This document shows, piece after piece, positions 25,921 to 35,086 of a stretch of 62,789 bases of DNA (the stretch's first letter is position 1; each line of letters starts with the position of its first letter). The notes below the pieces were generated by a model. It did no database searches and had not been told where the DNA came from. It worked only from the letters and a program-made list of their open reading frames with translations. Both the position numbers and the translations under genes were made by a program. The DNA is from Eubacterium sp. (GTDB taxonomy: Bacteria; Bacillota; Clostridia; Lachnospirales; Lachnospiraceae). Where the stretch lies: NCBI GenBank assembly GCA_017472565.1, contig JAFUPY010000072.1, positions 1-62,789 of the forward strand, given 5' to 3'.

Positions 25921-28900
25921 TTACTCATCCCCCTTTATATTTTTAAGTAGAATACTATTGCCATTCAGCCATTTTTTCTTACTTATAGGACCACGGAACA
26001 CCACCGTTGTTCCCTTTTCGTTTTGATGGCTTACAACCGATGATAATTCTTGAGTATAGCGCCAAGACCACTCCTTCTGTTCTGTTATAATATATTCACC
26101 AAAAGGCATATCGTGGATAGTCACGCTACTATTTCCAGTGACAGTAACAAATATTATTTCATCTAAAGCAGTATTCTTCACTTCATAAACAAACACCTGT
26201 CCATCATCTTCTGCATCCTGTCTATCAATTGTCAAGTCACCTACTTTACGACTAAACTTTGCATAAAAGATATTTCGATTCGTGTCACTTAAACTTGCTT
26301 TATGTGGTGTGAACTTGTTATCCGCACTAATTGCCCCACAGTTTTCACCAGCACTTATCGTACAGGCTTCATCTATATACCAGCCAGCAAACTCATAATA
26401 TGGATTTGCCGTTGGTTTGGAACCATTCAAACTCTCCCCACCAGCTATTACCTCTATTGTATTGGATAACCAACCACCATCTGATGGAACAGCAACATAC
26501 TCTGCAACATATTGCACTGGCGAGTAGTAGAACGTGATAACATTCTGGGCAGCGTTATCTCGAATAGGAATCGACTGTGTCGTCTGTGCTGAAACACAGG
26601 TATAACCAGGAATGACTGCTGCCTCTTTGGTTAAAGTTGAACCATAAGGTGCTGTTCCTGTTTCAGATAAATCAGTGTCTGGAACAGGCATGGTGGTGTT
26701 ATAAAGATAATGATTCACAGTATAGCCGTATTCCAAACGTTTATAAAAGATATACAGTTCCGTACCTTCTATTGTAATCCTTATGTTATATTGGGAACCC
26801 GTGTATTTTGTCACAGTCTGCTCGCCATTAACCACAGAAATAGCTACCTCATCATTATCAATCAATTCAAAGCCTGCAAAGGTCTGCGGTATAATAGATA
26901 CAGTGCTGTTTACATCTCCAATACCCTCTAAATACGTCCCTGTTTCCTCATATCCACCAGTGCCATCAATCGCGTAATTATTTTTATCCTCATCTGATGC
27001 ATCCAATTTTTCCAGCATAAAATGCACAGCATAGTAAGCACTGGTCTTATTCGGTGTGTAATAGAAGGTAATCACATTATCTTCTGTACCGACCCAATTT
27101 CCATTTTCATCCTGTTCAACGGAAATGACCAAACGCTTATAGAAAGCATCCGGAACCATATTTTCAAATGCTTTAAATCGTTCTGTCACGACTGCATCTG
27201 ATGTACTTTTTACCGTCACTTCTTCCAGTAGAGTATTATTTTCTTTATTGACATATCGTACCGTATAATCTATATCGTTTGCTTTTACATAATAAAAAGT
27301 ATACGTATTTAAAACTGGATTTTCCTTATCTTCCTCATACTGCATGGTAATAGAATGAGAACCAACCGTAGGAAAATACCCTGTATTAAATTTATCGTAA
27401 AGCTGATTGTATGGGTTACCTGCTTTAGCTATAAAAGTACGAGTAGAGCCGCCATACGCAAAACCTGTCGTATCATCCGTTACTTTTGTCGTAGGATCAC
27501 TTTGTAACACATATTGTATTTGATATGGTTGTGGCTGTGTACTACTCCAATCAGCAAAGATATTCATATCTCTATTAATTGGCATATCCAAAGGAGAAAA
27601 GGCCTTTTTCTGACCATTTTCAATATAGAACCAGCCTGCAAAGATTAAGTTCATATCTCCAACAGCAGGTCGCTCTGGATTTGTAACGCTTCCTACAACT
27701 GTACCATGAGTAACTGCATCGTATGTTTTATAGATATCGACAGAAGAACTGTTTTCTTCAAACACTAACATTTCATCATAGGTGGTAAAAAAGTTGACAG
27801 TGTGGGTCTTAGGAATCCATTTCGCGTATAACAAGAGATTACCTTCTGGCATAGTTAACGTTTCCCAATTTACTTCTGTTCCTTCATAACAGCCAGGAGA
27901 TGTGTACCAACCAGCGAAAAGATATGCATTTGGTTCCAAATTAGCTGGATACTCTGGTGCGAAATAATATTTTTCCAATGGTGCACCATACATAATGCCC
28001 TTTTCTTCTTTTTCATCGACTAAAATACCGTTGTTATCAAACTGCAGCACATGGTCTGTTATGCGATTGTAATAGAAGTAGGCTGTATCGCTGTTTCGAA
28101 TCGCACCATTACTGAACGCTGGACTTGAAGCATACTGTACAAATCCCTTAATATCAAAGAAATCCTCGTCTTCTGTAATATAGCCATAATTAGCAGAGAT
28201 AGTGTTATGAAGCTTGTACTGATTTCCGTCATATTCTACGTCATATCCCTCTCCTGGCAAAACCTGAAGATAATAATACATCGTTTTGGTGGAATTAGAG
28301 GAATCATCCAGTGTTAATGTAAAATCATCAGGAGGCATAGTCGAAATATACACTAATACTTCACTATAATAACTGGAATCAGACGGATCCCATCGCTCAC
28401 CATCATCGTATGTAACACCATTATCATCAGTAACCGGCCAAAGATCCTCCAATGACTGCTGGTATTTTCTATATACTGTTTTTACAGTATTAGTTCTATT
28501 TCCATTATTACAGTTATTTGCGTGACTATGCGCTTCCGTAATACTACAAATCAGGCGCAAACAGGCATCCATATGGATATGTTCGATGTTTCCACAATTA
28601 TAGCAGTCATCTACGTGTGAATGAGACGTCTGCGGACAAATGCAACTTCCTTCATCATGCGTATGCTCGACACCACCATTGGTGCAGGTATCGGTATTAC
28701 AATCGCCTCCCATATGGTCATGCACCGTTTCGGCACAGGTACAATTACCATCACCATGGATATGTTCTTCATTACCACAGGTACAGTCTCCAGCATCGTG
28801 AGTGTGACAGCTTGGTGTAACAATTTCCCCGGAACTTTCACTTCCAGAATATCGATACCAAGAATCAGCAATATAAATATATTTAGTGCTGTAATTATTC

Positions 28901-30783
28901 CGTTGATAAACTTGTCCTTCCTGTGGATTCCGAGGAGCATTATTTGGCCTACCATCATACTTTTGATCAACATTTTCCCAACAATTCATTGTGTGTTCCA
29001 CACACACTTCTAGTGTACAGCAACTTTCACCATGAGTATGTTCTTTGGTAGTACAGCAATCGTCACCATGAACATGATAGGTTATATCACAACAATTGGC
29101 GTCATGAGTATGCTCCGTAAGTGTACAGCAACTTCCCCCGTGAGTATGCTCCGGTATAACACATACAAGGCACTCGTCTGTGTGAGTATGCTGGCCGCCT
29201 TCACATATATAATCATAACAAGTCGTACTATGAGTATGACCTTCAGGAATTGTGCATACTCCAGTTGCTCTGAAAGTGAGTGTATAATAGTTTCGTGTAT
29301 AATACACATTTACGATGGTAGAACCATCACCTTCCACTAGGATATTTTTATCAGACATTACATCGTTAAAGGTGAAATATTCAGCATCTGACATACCATC
29401 AATCTCAGCCGAATCTGTGCCATCTACATAGGAAGCGGAAGTCGCCTGCTTCTTGGCATTTCCCCAATAGGCGTAACCATTGTCATCCGCATTTTCTTTC
29501 CAATAAACTACTGTATAGGTTGTCTCAACAGTTTCCCAAAGTGCAATATAAGACTGCCCTTCTGCCGGAATAACAGATGGAAGTTCGTCTTCGATACCAT
29601 TTCCGCTATCTGCAATTCCATCACCATCCGTATCCACTGTAATTAAATCCCACCCCTTAAAATTATAACCATGCTTTACCGGATCATTTACAACAAACGG
29701 TGTTCCATAACGTGCATAGATAGGGTCTACACCATAACCTCCGTCAAGGTCAAACTGGATTAAATAATAGTTTCGGTCATAATAGCACTCAAAAACCGTG
29801 CTTCCATCTGCAGCTACACTTTCTGGAATGTGATACATTTTTTCAAAACCTGTTGTATTTCCTGCATGGGTGCGCAAATATTCATCAGAAATAATGGTTC
29901 CTGTCTCTTCTTTACCAGTATGATATAAGGCAACATTTTCAGTATAAAGATCATCATTAATATTCTGGAAAAAGTAGCGAATCGCAAAATTAACCTTAAT
30001 CGGTTTATAATAAACTTTTATCTCAATATTTTCTGTTACATTTGGATAATCTAAAGATAGATCTGACGCGTCCTCATCAACTACTCCATCGCCATTCGCA
30101 TCATAATAAGGTGCAAATCCCAAAAATGTTGGTGAAATAACATTCTGATTAAAGCTACTGCCAGATTCTATTGTGGCTACATATGGGCTATAAATTGCCG
30201 CCTCTTCACCTGTTAAACTGGATGCATCCAAATATTTGATTGTTATCGTAACGTATTGACTTGTCTCTCTTGAAAGTGCAAATGAACGAGGCACTATTTC
30301 TGCGTCCGTAGCTACAACTTCATTTTGAGAATATTCCGCATCAGCAAAACTCTCAGCAGTTGATGCCGCTTGTTCCATACGAACAACAGACACGCACACT
30401 TCATCACTATAAACAGTTTCGTTGTCTGTGATTATCGCACAGCGCACGTACGTACTATCGGCTTCATCTAACATATTTTTTACGACAGCATATGATATTT
30501 CACATTGTTGCTCAGTTTTATCATAAATGTCTACCCAAGTTGATGTATGTGGATCAAGCAGAATCTGCCATTGATAGGCATTCACATCGAAGCCATTGGT
30601 TTCTACAGATAAAGCCTCTTTATCATACTGTTCTAGTACCAGTTCACTAATTTGCGCTCCATTATGCAGGACGTATACGGACCTTTCTTGTGCATCAACA
30701 GTAGGGAATACATGCATAGCCATAGTAAAAAATATTGCGACACACATAATTAACGATACGGCTCTTTTTCTCATGTTCTTCAT
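25921..30783 (-). CDS. Large secreted multi-repeat surface protein with His/Cys-rich segment
   Basis: This 1620-residue protein starts with a Sec signal peptide (cleavage probably after PTVDA near residue 31). It contains calcium-loop-like segments (DANGDGVVDEDASD near 225, DTDGDGIADSGNG near 388), InlB B-type repeats (FDLDGGYGVDPIY near 345, AYLFAGWYTSPGC near 950, YYEFAGWYIDEAC near 1465), MucBP-like units, and a Cna-B-like C-terminal domain (about 1516-1600, PFGEYIITEQKEWSWRY). Residues 516-758 carry thirteen His-x-His...Cys repeats. It ends KKKWLNGNSILLKNIKGDE with no LPXTG motif and no membrane anchor. It lies between two SipW-type secreted proteins and a sortase, so it may be a tip or matrix adhesin of the same structure. 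The exact function is unknown. Confidence 0.85.
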   Translation of the reverse strand: MKNMRKRAVSLIMCVAIFFTMAMHVFPTVDAQERSVYVLHNGAQISELVLEQYDKEALSVETNGFDVNAYQWQILLDPHTSTWVDIYDKTEQQCEISYAVVKNMLDEADSTYVRCAIITDNETVYSDEVCVSVVRMEQAASTAESFADAEYSQNEVVATDAEIVPRSFALSRETSQYVTITIKYLDASSLTGEEAAIYSPYVATIESGSSFNQNVISPTFLGFAPYYDANGDGVVDEDASDLSLDYPNVTENIEIKVYYKPIKVNFAIRYFFQNINDDLYTENVALYHTGKEETGTIISDEYLRTHAGNTTGFEKMYHIPESVAADGSTVFECYYDRNYYLIQFDLDGGYGVDPIYARYGTPFVVNDPVKHGYNFKGWDLITVDTDGDGIADSGNGIEDELPSVIPAEGQSYIALWETVETTYTVVYWKENADDNGYAYWGNAKKQATSASYVDGTDSAEIDGMSDAEYFTFNDVMSDKNILVEGDGSTIVNVYYTRNYYTLTFRATGVCTIPEGHTHSTTCYDYICEGGQHTHTDECLVCVIPEHTHGGSCCTLTEHTHDANCCDITYHVHGDDCCTTKEHTHGESCCTLEVCVEHTMNCWENVDQKYDGRPNNAPRNPQEGQVYQRNNYSTKYIYIADSWYRYSGSESSGEIVTPSCHTHDAGDCTCGNEEHIHGDGNCTCAETVHDHMGGDCNTDTCTNGGVEHTHDEGSCICPQTSHSHVDDCYNCGNIEHIHMDACLRLICSITEAHSHANNCNNGNRTNTVKTVYRKYQQSLEDLWPVTDDNGVTYDDGERWDPSDSSYYSEVLVYISTMPPDDFTLTLDDSSNSTKTMYYYLQVLPGEGYDVEYDGNQYKLHNTISANYGYITEDEDFFDIKGFVQYASSPAFSNGAIRNSDTAYFYYNRITDHVLQFDNNGILVDEKEEKGIMYGAPLEKYYFAPEYPANLEPNAYLFAGWYTSPGCYEGTEVNWETLTMPEGNLLLYAKWIPKTHTVNFFTTYDEMLVFEENSSSVDIYKTYDAVTHGTVVGSVTNPERPAVGDMNLIFAGWFYIENGQKKAFSPLDMPINRDMNIFADWSSTQPQPYQIQYVLQSDPTTKVTDDTTGFAYGGSTRTFIAKAGNPYNQLYDKFNTGYFPTVGSHSITMQYEEDKENPVLNTYTFYYVKANDIDYTVRYVNKENNTLLEEVTVKSTSDAVVTERFKAFENMVPDAFYKRLVISVEQDENGNWVGTEDNVITFYYTPNKTSAYYAVHFMLEKLDASDEDKNNYAIDGTGGYEETGTYLEGIGDVNSTVSIIPQTFAGFELIDNDEVAISVVNGEQTVTKYTGSQYNIRITIEGTELYIFYKRLEYGYTVNHYLYNTTMPVPDTDLSETGTAPYGSTLTKEAAVIPGYTCVSAQTTQSIPIRDNAAQNVITFYYSPVQYVAEYVAVPSDGGWLSNTIEVIAGGESLNGSKPTANPYYEFAGWYIDEACTISAGENCGAISADNKFTPHKASLSDTNRNIFYAKFSRKVGDLTIDRQDAEDDGQVFVYEVKNTALDEIIFVTVTGNSSVTIHDMPFGEYIITEQKEWSWRYTQELSSVVSHQNEKGTTVVFRGPISKKKWLNGNSILLKNIKGDE
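28510..29238 (-). repeat. Thirteen His-x-His-(x)3-4-Cys repeats in the large surface protein
   Basis: The encoded units include HTHSTTC, HTHTDEC, HTHGGSCC, HTHDANCC, HVHGDDCC, HTHGESCC, HTHDAGDC, HIHGDGNC, HDHMGGDC, HTHDEGSC, HSHVDDC, HIHMDAC and HSHANNC, plus a degenerate HTMNC. They fall in two blocks separated by a tyrosine-rich spacer of about 60 residues. His and Cys at fixed spacing imply metal binding or disulfide cross-linking. Confidence 0.85.
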
Positions 30784-30798
30784 CCCTCCTCCAGTTTT

Positions 30799-31464
30799 TT
30801 ATTTTAATGCAATCGAATCCCATGCGTCGCTTGCGCTATCAAATCCACTGCTCTGAACCGCTGTTGCCCTAAATTCAATAGAAACATCTGCCAGATTATT
30901 GATGTCATATTTTGTAATTTCATCACCGACAGCTATTGTGGTTTCCTCATCATCTGTGGCATCAAGTTCTGCAATGATATCCTTATCTATAAGTTTTGTA
31001 TTTGGTGCTAATTCTTGATAATATACATATCTTACACTGCCATCATCTAAATCTGTCCCTGCACCCAAAGGCATCCATTCACCGTTTACCGACCACTGCA
31101 TGTATACCGTTTCACCAGACTTGACTGTAAAAGTTTGATTATCATCTTTTGTCCAGCCAGATACTATAACTTCTACAAATACATATGTTGCCGATTCACT
31201 ACCCTCAAAGTTAACGACCGCCTTTTTCGTAAGGTCAACACCTGGAATAATCATCAACTGTCCATCACTGGTAAAATCCCCAGTTTCTGTAATGTTAATA
31301 TCTCCAAAGGTAATAACTCTTGCCGAATCACTACCTTCACCTGATGTGGTATATCGGGCATACAACCCACTTGTAAAATGTATGGATATTAAGGTTGCGC
31401 AAAATAAGACGGCGGCAAGGAACATTGGAATATTCATTTTTATTGTTTTCTTATGTTCTGCCAT
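30799..31464 (-). CDS. TasA-like fibre protein with SipW-type signal peptide
   Basis: This 221-residue protein starts with an N-terminal hydrophobic helix and the motif GLYARYTTSGEGSDSARVI, which is shared almost word for word with the protein at 33146-33856 and marks SipW-dependent TasA/camelysin-like proteins. The mature part is beta-rich and acidic (KKAVVNFEGSESATYVFVEV, FRATAVQSSGFDSASDAWD). No sorting motif is seen. It is 15 bases upstream of the large surface protein gene and 34 bases downstream of a SipW-type peptidase gene, so it is probably processed by that peptidase. A fibre-forming role is inferred from the family. Confidence 0.78.
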   Translation of the reverse strand: MAEHKKTIKMNIPMFLAAVLFCATLISIHFTSGLYARYTTSGEGSDSARVITFGDINITETGDFTSDGQLMIIPGVDLTKKAVVNFEGSESATYVFVEVIVSGWTKDDNQTFTVKSGETVYMQWSVNGEWMPLGAGTDLDDGSVRYVYYQELAPNTKLIDKDIIAELDATDDEETTIAVGDEITKYDINNLADVSIEFRATAVQSSGFDSASDAWDSIALK

Positions 31465-31498
31465 GGTCTTATTTCACCTCCTACCCATATACATTTTC

Positions 31499-32062
31499 TT
31501 ATTCGTCTTTTAGTCTCTTGATCTCGTCTATGATTTGCTGACGTTCTTCCTCGTCTTTTTGTTTTTCTCTTCTTCTAGGAATCTCAACCAGTGCAATTGC
31601 CACAATAATGATAATGATTGTTCCAACAGGACTCTTAATAAATCCTATGAGATTTCCAACAGCAGGAATGCTTGCAAAGACTTTTCCTTTTACATCTGTA
31701 ATCACAATCGGTGCATCTGCTACATTATTTGCATCTCCCTTTGTTATAAGGATGCTGTCATCCATCTCTATCACTCTATGAACAACTAAGCTTCCTGACT
31801 GCTGATAAACAACAATATCATTTTCCTTAATATCATTTGTTTCTTTTACCAGAATCAAATCGCCCGCAGATAATTCCGGCTCCATACTGCCCGACAGTAC
31901 AATTGCCGTTCCATATCCGAATGGCATCGGAAGCTGGTCTCCCACCAGGCTCTTGGCATTGATATGATAAACATTCGCGCCCAAAACAATGCCACACACA
32001 ACCAATAATACAATTCTTATAATCCCTTGCCATTTAAGGGTTGCTTTCTTAGCGTTTTTCAC
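31499..32062 (-). CDS. sipW: SipW-type signal peptidase I
   Basis: This 187-residue membrane protease of the ER-type signal peptidase group has the catalytic serine in VLSGSMEPELSAGD and the histidine (in place of the bacterial lysine) in SLVVHRVIE, then TKGDANNVADAP. N- and C-terminal hydrophobic spans flank the domain, and the tail is charged. The likely start is GTG at 32062 with GGAGG 9 bases upstream, which overlaps the end of the preceding gene by 14 bases; an ATG at 32080 is an alternative. SipW enzymes process TasA-like precursors, three of which are encoded in this locus. Confidence 0.85.
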   Translation of the reverse strand: MKNAKKATLKWQGIIRIVLLVVCGIVLGANVYHINAKSLVGDQLPMPFGYGTAIVLSGSMEPELSAGDLILVKETNDIKENDIVVYQQSGSLVVHRVIEMDDSILITKGDANNVADAPIVITDVKGKVFASIPAVGNLIGFIKSPVGTIIIIIVAIALVEIPRRREKQKDEEERQQIIDEIKRLKDE

Positions 32063-32969
32063 TGCTTCTCGCCTCCACAATTACACGACGCTTTTCTCTA
32101 ATCTGATAAAGGATAAGGATAACGATGAGTATCAGAGATCCGATAGCAATAGATATCCATAAAGTAATCTTACTGTCATCTCCGGTCTGTGGAGGTGTAA
32201 TACCACTATCATCATTAGGATCATCGCTGGCAGTTGCGATGGTTGAAATCACAATCGTAAGTGCCAGTTCTTCGTCCACTGCCATATTGCCAAGCATAGT
32301 ATCTAATTCATCATTTCCACTCTCATATGACCAAAGCCAATCTAAGGTGTAATAGGTATATTTCCCGGCTCCAAGAGTTGCAGAATCTTCTACTCCATTA
32401 AGAGCCAATATCTCTTCATAATTTTGTAAATCTCCAACGAGCCACTTGCTATCATATCGATTTAATCTTCCGATAATCGGAAGTTCAATCTCTTCCGGGG
32501 TAAAGTATGCTTCCACTGCCACTGTATAATCCACTGCTACATCTCCAGTGTTTTTTAACTTAAAGGTGTAAGAATTTTCCGTACCTGGTGCAATGACGCT
32601 TTCACCATTATCACTATTTACCGTAACAACCTTTTCACCATTTAAATAAGAAACCTTAAAAATTTCTATTTCTGTAGCTGTATTCCATACAGTCTGTTCA
32701 TCACTAACTTCAAAGCCAGCGTTTCCTGGCTGTATAGACACCTGTGGAGTCATTGTTTCCGTAGACGGTGTTAACACAGATTCATTCTCTGGCATTTTTT
32801 CTGTCACGGTCGATGCAGTTTCTGAAACAAGTGAAATCGCACCATTATCATCTAATAAAAAAACATTCAGTCTGCTTGTTAATACGAAACTGCTTATACC
32901 AACAAATATGATAAGGATCAGGACAAACAACCATATGGTTTTGTATTTACTACTATTTACTTTTCCCAT
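32049..32969 (-). CDS. Cell-wall-anchored protein with PPQTG sorting signal
   Basis: This 306-residue protein has an N-terminal signal anchor (TIWLFVLILIIFVGISSFVL), an acidic Thr/Ser-rich stretch, a beta-rich domain with a DUF-like 'APGTENSYTFKLKNTGD' segment typical of TasA-type folds, and a C-terminal sorting signal: PPQTG at residues 259-263, a hydrophobic span, and a basic tail (REKRR). PPQTG is a variant of LPxTG. It could anchor the TasA-like fibre to the wall. It overlaps the SipW-type peptidase gene downstream and has GGGGAGAGG before its ATG. Confidence 0.8.
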   Translation of the reverse strand: MGKVNSSKYKTIWLFVLILIIFVGISSFVLTSRLNVFLLDDNGAISLVSETASTVTEKMPENESVLTPSTETMTPQVSIQPGNAGFEVSDEQTVWNTATEIEIFKVSYLNGEKVVTVNSDNGESVIAPGTENSYTFKLKNTGDVAVDYTVAVEAYFTPEEIELPIIGRLNRYDSKWLVGDLQNYEEILALNGVEDSATLGAGKYTYYTLDWLWSYESGNDELDTMLGNMAVDEELALTIVISTIATASDDPNDDSGITPPQTGDDSKITLWISIAIGSLILIVILILYQIREKRRVIVEARSSEKR

Positions 32970-33060
32970 AAGGTGCCTCTCCCCCTTTCCTTATCTCGTT
33001 CTTCTTTTCAAACTTTTCAAAAAACAAAAGGTTTTTATTCTTTAAAAAATTTGAAAATAA

Positions 33061-33099
33061 ATTCCACCCAAGCCCCGCCACGATGGACTTGAGTGGAAT
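33061..33099 (-). terminator. Hairpin after the major TasA-like gene, possible partial terminator
   Basis: ATTCCACCCAAG and CTTGAGTGGAAT pair over 12 bases with one mismatch around a 15-base loop. On the minus strand it is followed by TTATTTTCAAATTTTTT. It lies 47 bases past the TasA-like stop and before the next gene, so it may reduce expression of the downstream genes relative to the fibre protein. Confidence 0.6.
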
Positions 33100-33145
33100 C
33101 TTATTTCATTGAATTTACGAAATCGTTAATATTTGTAGATGCAAA

Positions 33146-33856
33146 TTAATCAATCTGAGTTACTGTGGTTTCAATAGCAATCTTAATAGTTGCAGGATTA
33201 ATTTTTGCCGCCTGATCTCCAAGTTCTGTATCTTTCTTATCATTATCATCACTTGTACTATATGGCCATTCCCAAGATACTACGAGATCATCTTCGCTTG
33301 TATCAGCATACATCAAGGATAAATCTGTATTTGCTTCATAGATCTGAGAATATTCTCCGATAAATCTTGCAATTTCATCTTCAAAGGCATTTATATCTGT
33401 ATAATCAGTACCTTTTAAGGTTGCAATGACACCATTTTTTCCGCTAATAGTGATTATGATAGGACAATAAGTATTGTCTTCTACTGTCCAACCTTCAAAC
33501 TCAATTTCCGTAGCCTTATAAGTTACCTCTACAGCAACTTCTGGTTTACCAATAATTTTAACAGCTGCCATTGTTCCTTCTGTACCAGGTGCAACAACTT
33601 CTTTAATATCTTTTACCATTCCAGCGGAAACAACAGAATTTGTGATAGTTGTTATTTTTGTATCGTCTGTTGCATAAGCATCAGCAAACATCGTTCCTTC
33701 AGCAGTAACTTCAACACCCCACTTAGCTACACGTGCAGTGTCAGAACCAGTTTCAGATGTTGTATACTTCGCAAATGTACCACTCACAGCACAAGTTGTA
33801 AGGAGAACTGCTATCAAAAGAGCGGAAGCAGCTCTCATCATTTTGTTTTTCTTCAT
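33146..33856 (-). CDS. TasA-like fibre protein with SipW-type signal peptide (candidate major subunit)
   Basis: This 236-residue protein starts with a basic N-terminus and hydrophobic helix (ASALLIAVLLTTCAVSGTFA), then AKYTTSETGSDTARVAKWGV, the SipW-type cleavage region and first strand. The mature part has the APGTEGTMAAVKI segment, alternating beta-like residues and many acidic residues (MYADTSEDDLVVSWEWPYS). There is no LPXTG motif. It has the best ribosome binding site of the locus (GGAGAG before ATG) and a structured 120-base leader, both of which fit a highly expressed major subunit. It is flanked by SipW-type peptidase genes on both sides. The fibre role is inferred. Confidence 0.78.
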   Translation of the reverse strand: MKKNKMMRAASALLIAVLLTTCAVSGTFAKYTTSETGSDTARVAKWGVEVTAEGTMFADAYATDDTKITTITNSVVSAGMVKDIKEVVAPGTEGTMAAVKIIGKPEVAVEVTYKATEIEFEGWTVEDNTYCPIIITISGKNGVIATLKGTDYTDINAFEDEIARFIGEYSQIYEANTDLSLMYADTSEDDLVVSWEWPYSTSDDNDKKDTELGDQAAKINPATIKIAIETTVTQID

Positions 33857-33888
33857 TGTAGAACTCTCCTTTCGTTAGTTTTTCTTCT

Positions 33889-34007
33889 ATTCTTCCTCTT
33901 CCGAGAAAGATAGCGTACCGGGCCTCCGTATCGGATTCCCATCCGCGTCAGAATGCCGCGGTATTTATAATCATCCTCGGAACAAACGTGGCTTCCGCAG
34001 GAAGAAT
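33889..34007 (-). ncRNA. Structured leader RNA upstream of the TasA-like gene (candidate)
   Basis: Within the 172-base gap between the second SipW-type gene and the TasA-like gene, ATTCTTCCT and AGGAAGAAT (33999-34007 and 33889-33897) can pair across 119 bases. Inside are a perfect CCGCG...CGCGG hairpin and a CGG...CCG hairpin. The segment is much more GC-rich than the flanking DNA. I could not match it to a known riboswitch. It may be a riboswitch, an RNA stabiliser or a processing element. Confidence 0.45.
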
Positions 34008-34028
34008 ACACTTAATAATATTGGATGT

Positions 34029-34724
34029 TTACACATCCCTGGAGGCATCCGTGCTAATTGCCTCTTCTTTTTCTGTCTTTTCTATTTTTTCAGCTTTGGC
34101 AGCTTTCTCAGCACGAAGTGCCTCTAATTCTGCAAGCAGGGCATCGGTATCTGTCTGTTTTTTCTTGTCGTAAGAACGACGACGAACCACATCATATGCC
34201 ACCAATGCAACAATTGGCAGCACTACGCACACGATCAAACCTGTCGTGGACTGCATGAACATGGCTACATTACCAACTCCCGGAATGCGTTTCTGATACA
34301 CGCCTACCAGGTCTTCTTCTGGTACGAGCATCTTATCTTCCGTATTGTTGGCATCACCCTTGGTGCGAAACTGCAGCATACCATCTTCTTCTACTACATC
34401 AACAACACGATGCGTCACAATGCTTGTCCCATTTCCTGCCGGGTCAAAAAAGGCAATGATATCGCCATCTGCTACATCCTCCGCCTCAATGGTATGACAG
34501 ATAATCAAATCTCCACTCTGTATCTCCGGATACATAGAATCCGTCAGAACAATCAACGGCAGGCGCCCGCCAATACTTGGTACCTCTGTCTGATTGGTAA
34601 AACTTTTTACAATCAATGTAATATTGATGCATAATGTAGGTATAAGAATTACACAAAGCACCAATCCTATAATGGATAGCACTTTGTGTTTTGCTGTTGC
34701 TTTTTGTTTTGCTGCTTTCGCCAT
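34029..34724 (-). CDS. sipW: SipW-type signal peptidase I (second copy)
   Basis: This 231-residue ER-type signal peptidase has the catalytic Ser in LIVLTDSMYPEIQSGD, His in SIVTHRVVDVV, and FRTKGDANNTEDKML. The membrane spans flank the domain, and the C-terminal tail is a Lys/Glu/Ala-rich helix (LLAELEALRAEKAAKAEKIE). Start at 34724 is supported by GAGAGG 7 bases upstream; the codon at 34754 has none. It is the first gene of the TasA-like locus, so it is probably the dedicated peptidase for the downstream fibre proteins. Two SipW copies in one locus suggest separate clients. Confidence 0.87.
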   Translation of the reverse strand: MAKAAKQKATAKHKVLSIIGLVLCVILIPTLCINITLIVKSFTNQTEVPSIGGRLPLIVLTDSMYPEIQSGDLIICHTIEAEDVADGDIIAFFDPAGNGTSIVTHRVVDVVEEDGMLQFRTKGDANNTEDKMLVPEEDLVGVYQKRIPGVGNVAMFMQSTTGLIVCVVLPIVALVAYDVVRRRSYDKKKQTDTDALLAELEALRAEKAAKAEKIEKTEKEEAISTDASRDV

Positions 34725-35086
34725 AACGCGTCCTCTCTCCCATAATAAATCCAATTATTTTGAACTTTTGTATTATTACTTTTTCCTTATCTATCATACA
34801 TCCGAAACCATTTTATATTTTTATCCTGGAATGAAATGCGTGTTTTAAGGAATGAATTGCACCATTGAAAAGATACATAACTCCTGCCACTCAAGGTGCC
34901 GATACCAACGTATTTTTACTCTTTTATATTAATTTTAGATACTTTTATTATAGTCTATTTATTGACCACAATCTATTTGCTATTATCACAAAAAATATGG
35001 CTAATTTGTTAGCCATATTCAACAATTTTACTAAGCTATATAATGAATAAGATACATAAATATTCATACCCTAGAGCGAGCAAACA
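34725..35086. other. Divergent promoter region of surface locus and XRE-type gene
   Basis: This 362-base AT-rich gap contains the minus-strand promoter side of the SipW-first operon and the plus-strand promoter of the small regulator. A perfect 11-bp-arm inverted repeat lies at 34994-35019. No other gene was seen. Confidence 0.55.
34994..35019. promoter_or_regulatory. Inverted repeat with 11-base arms upstream of the surface locus
   Basis: AATATGGCTAA and TTAGCCATATT are separated by TTTG. On the minus strand a run of six T bases follows, so it looks like an intrinsic terminator or attenuator in a long leader; on either strand it could also be an operator for the adjacent XRE-type protein. 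The spacing to the sipW start (about 270 bases) is long. Confidence 0.45.
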
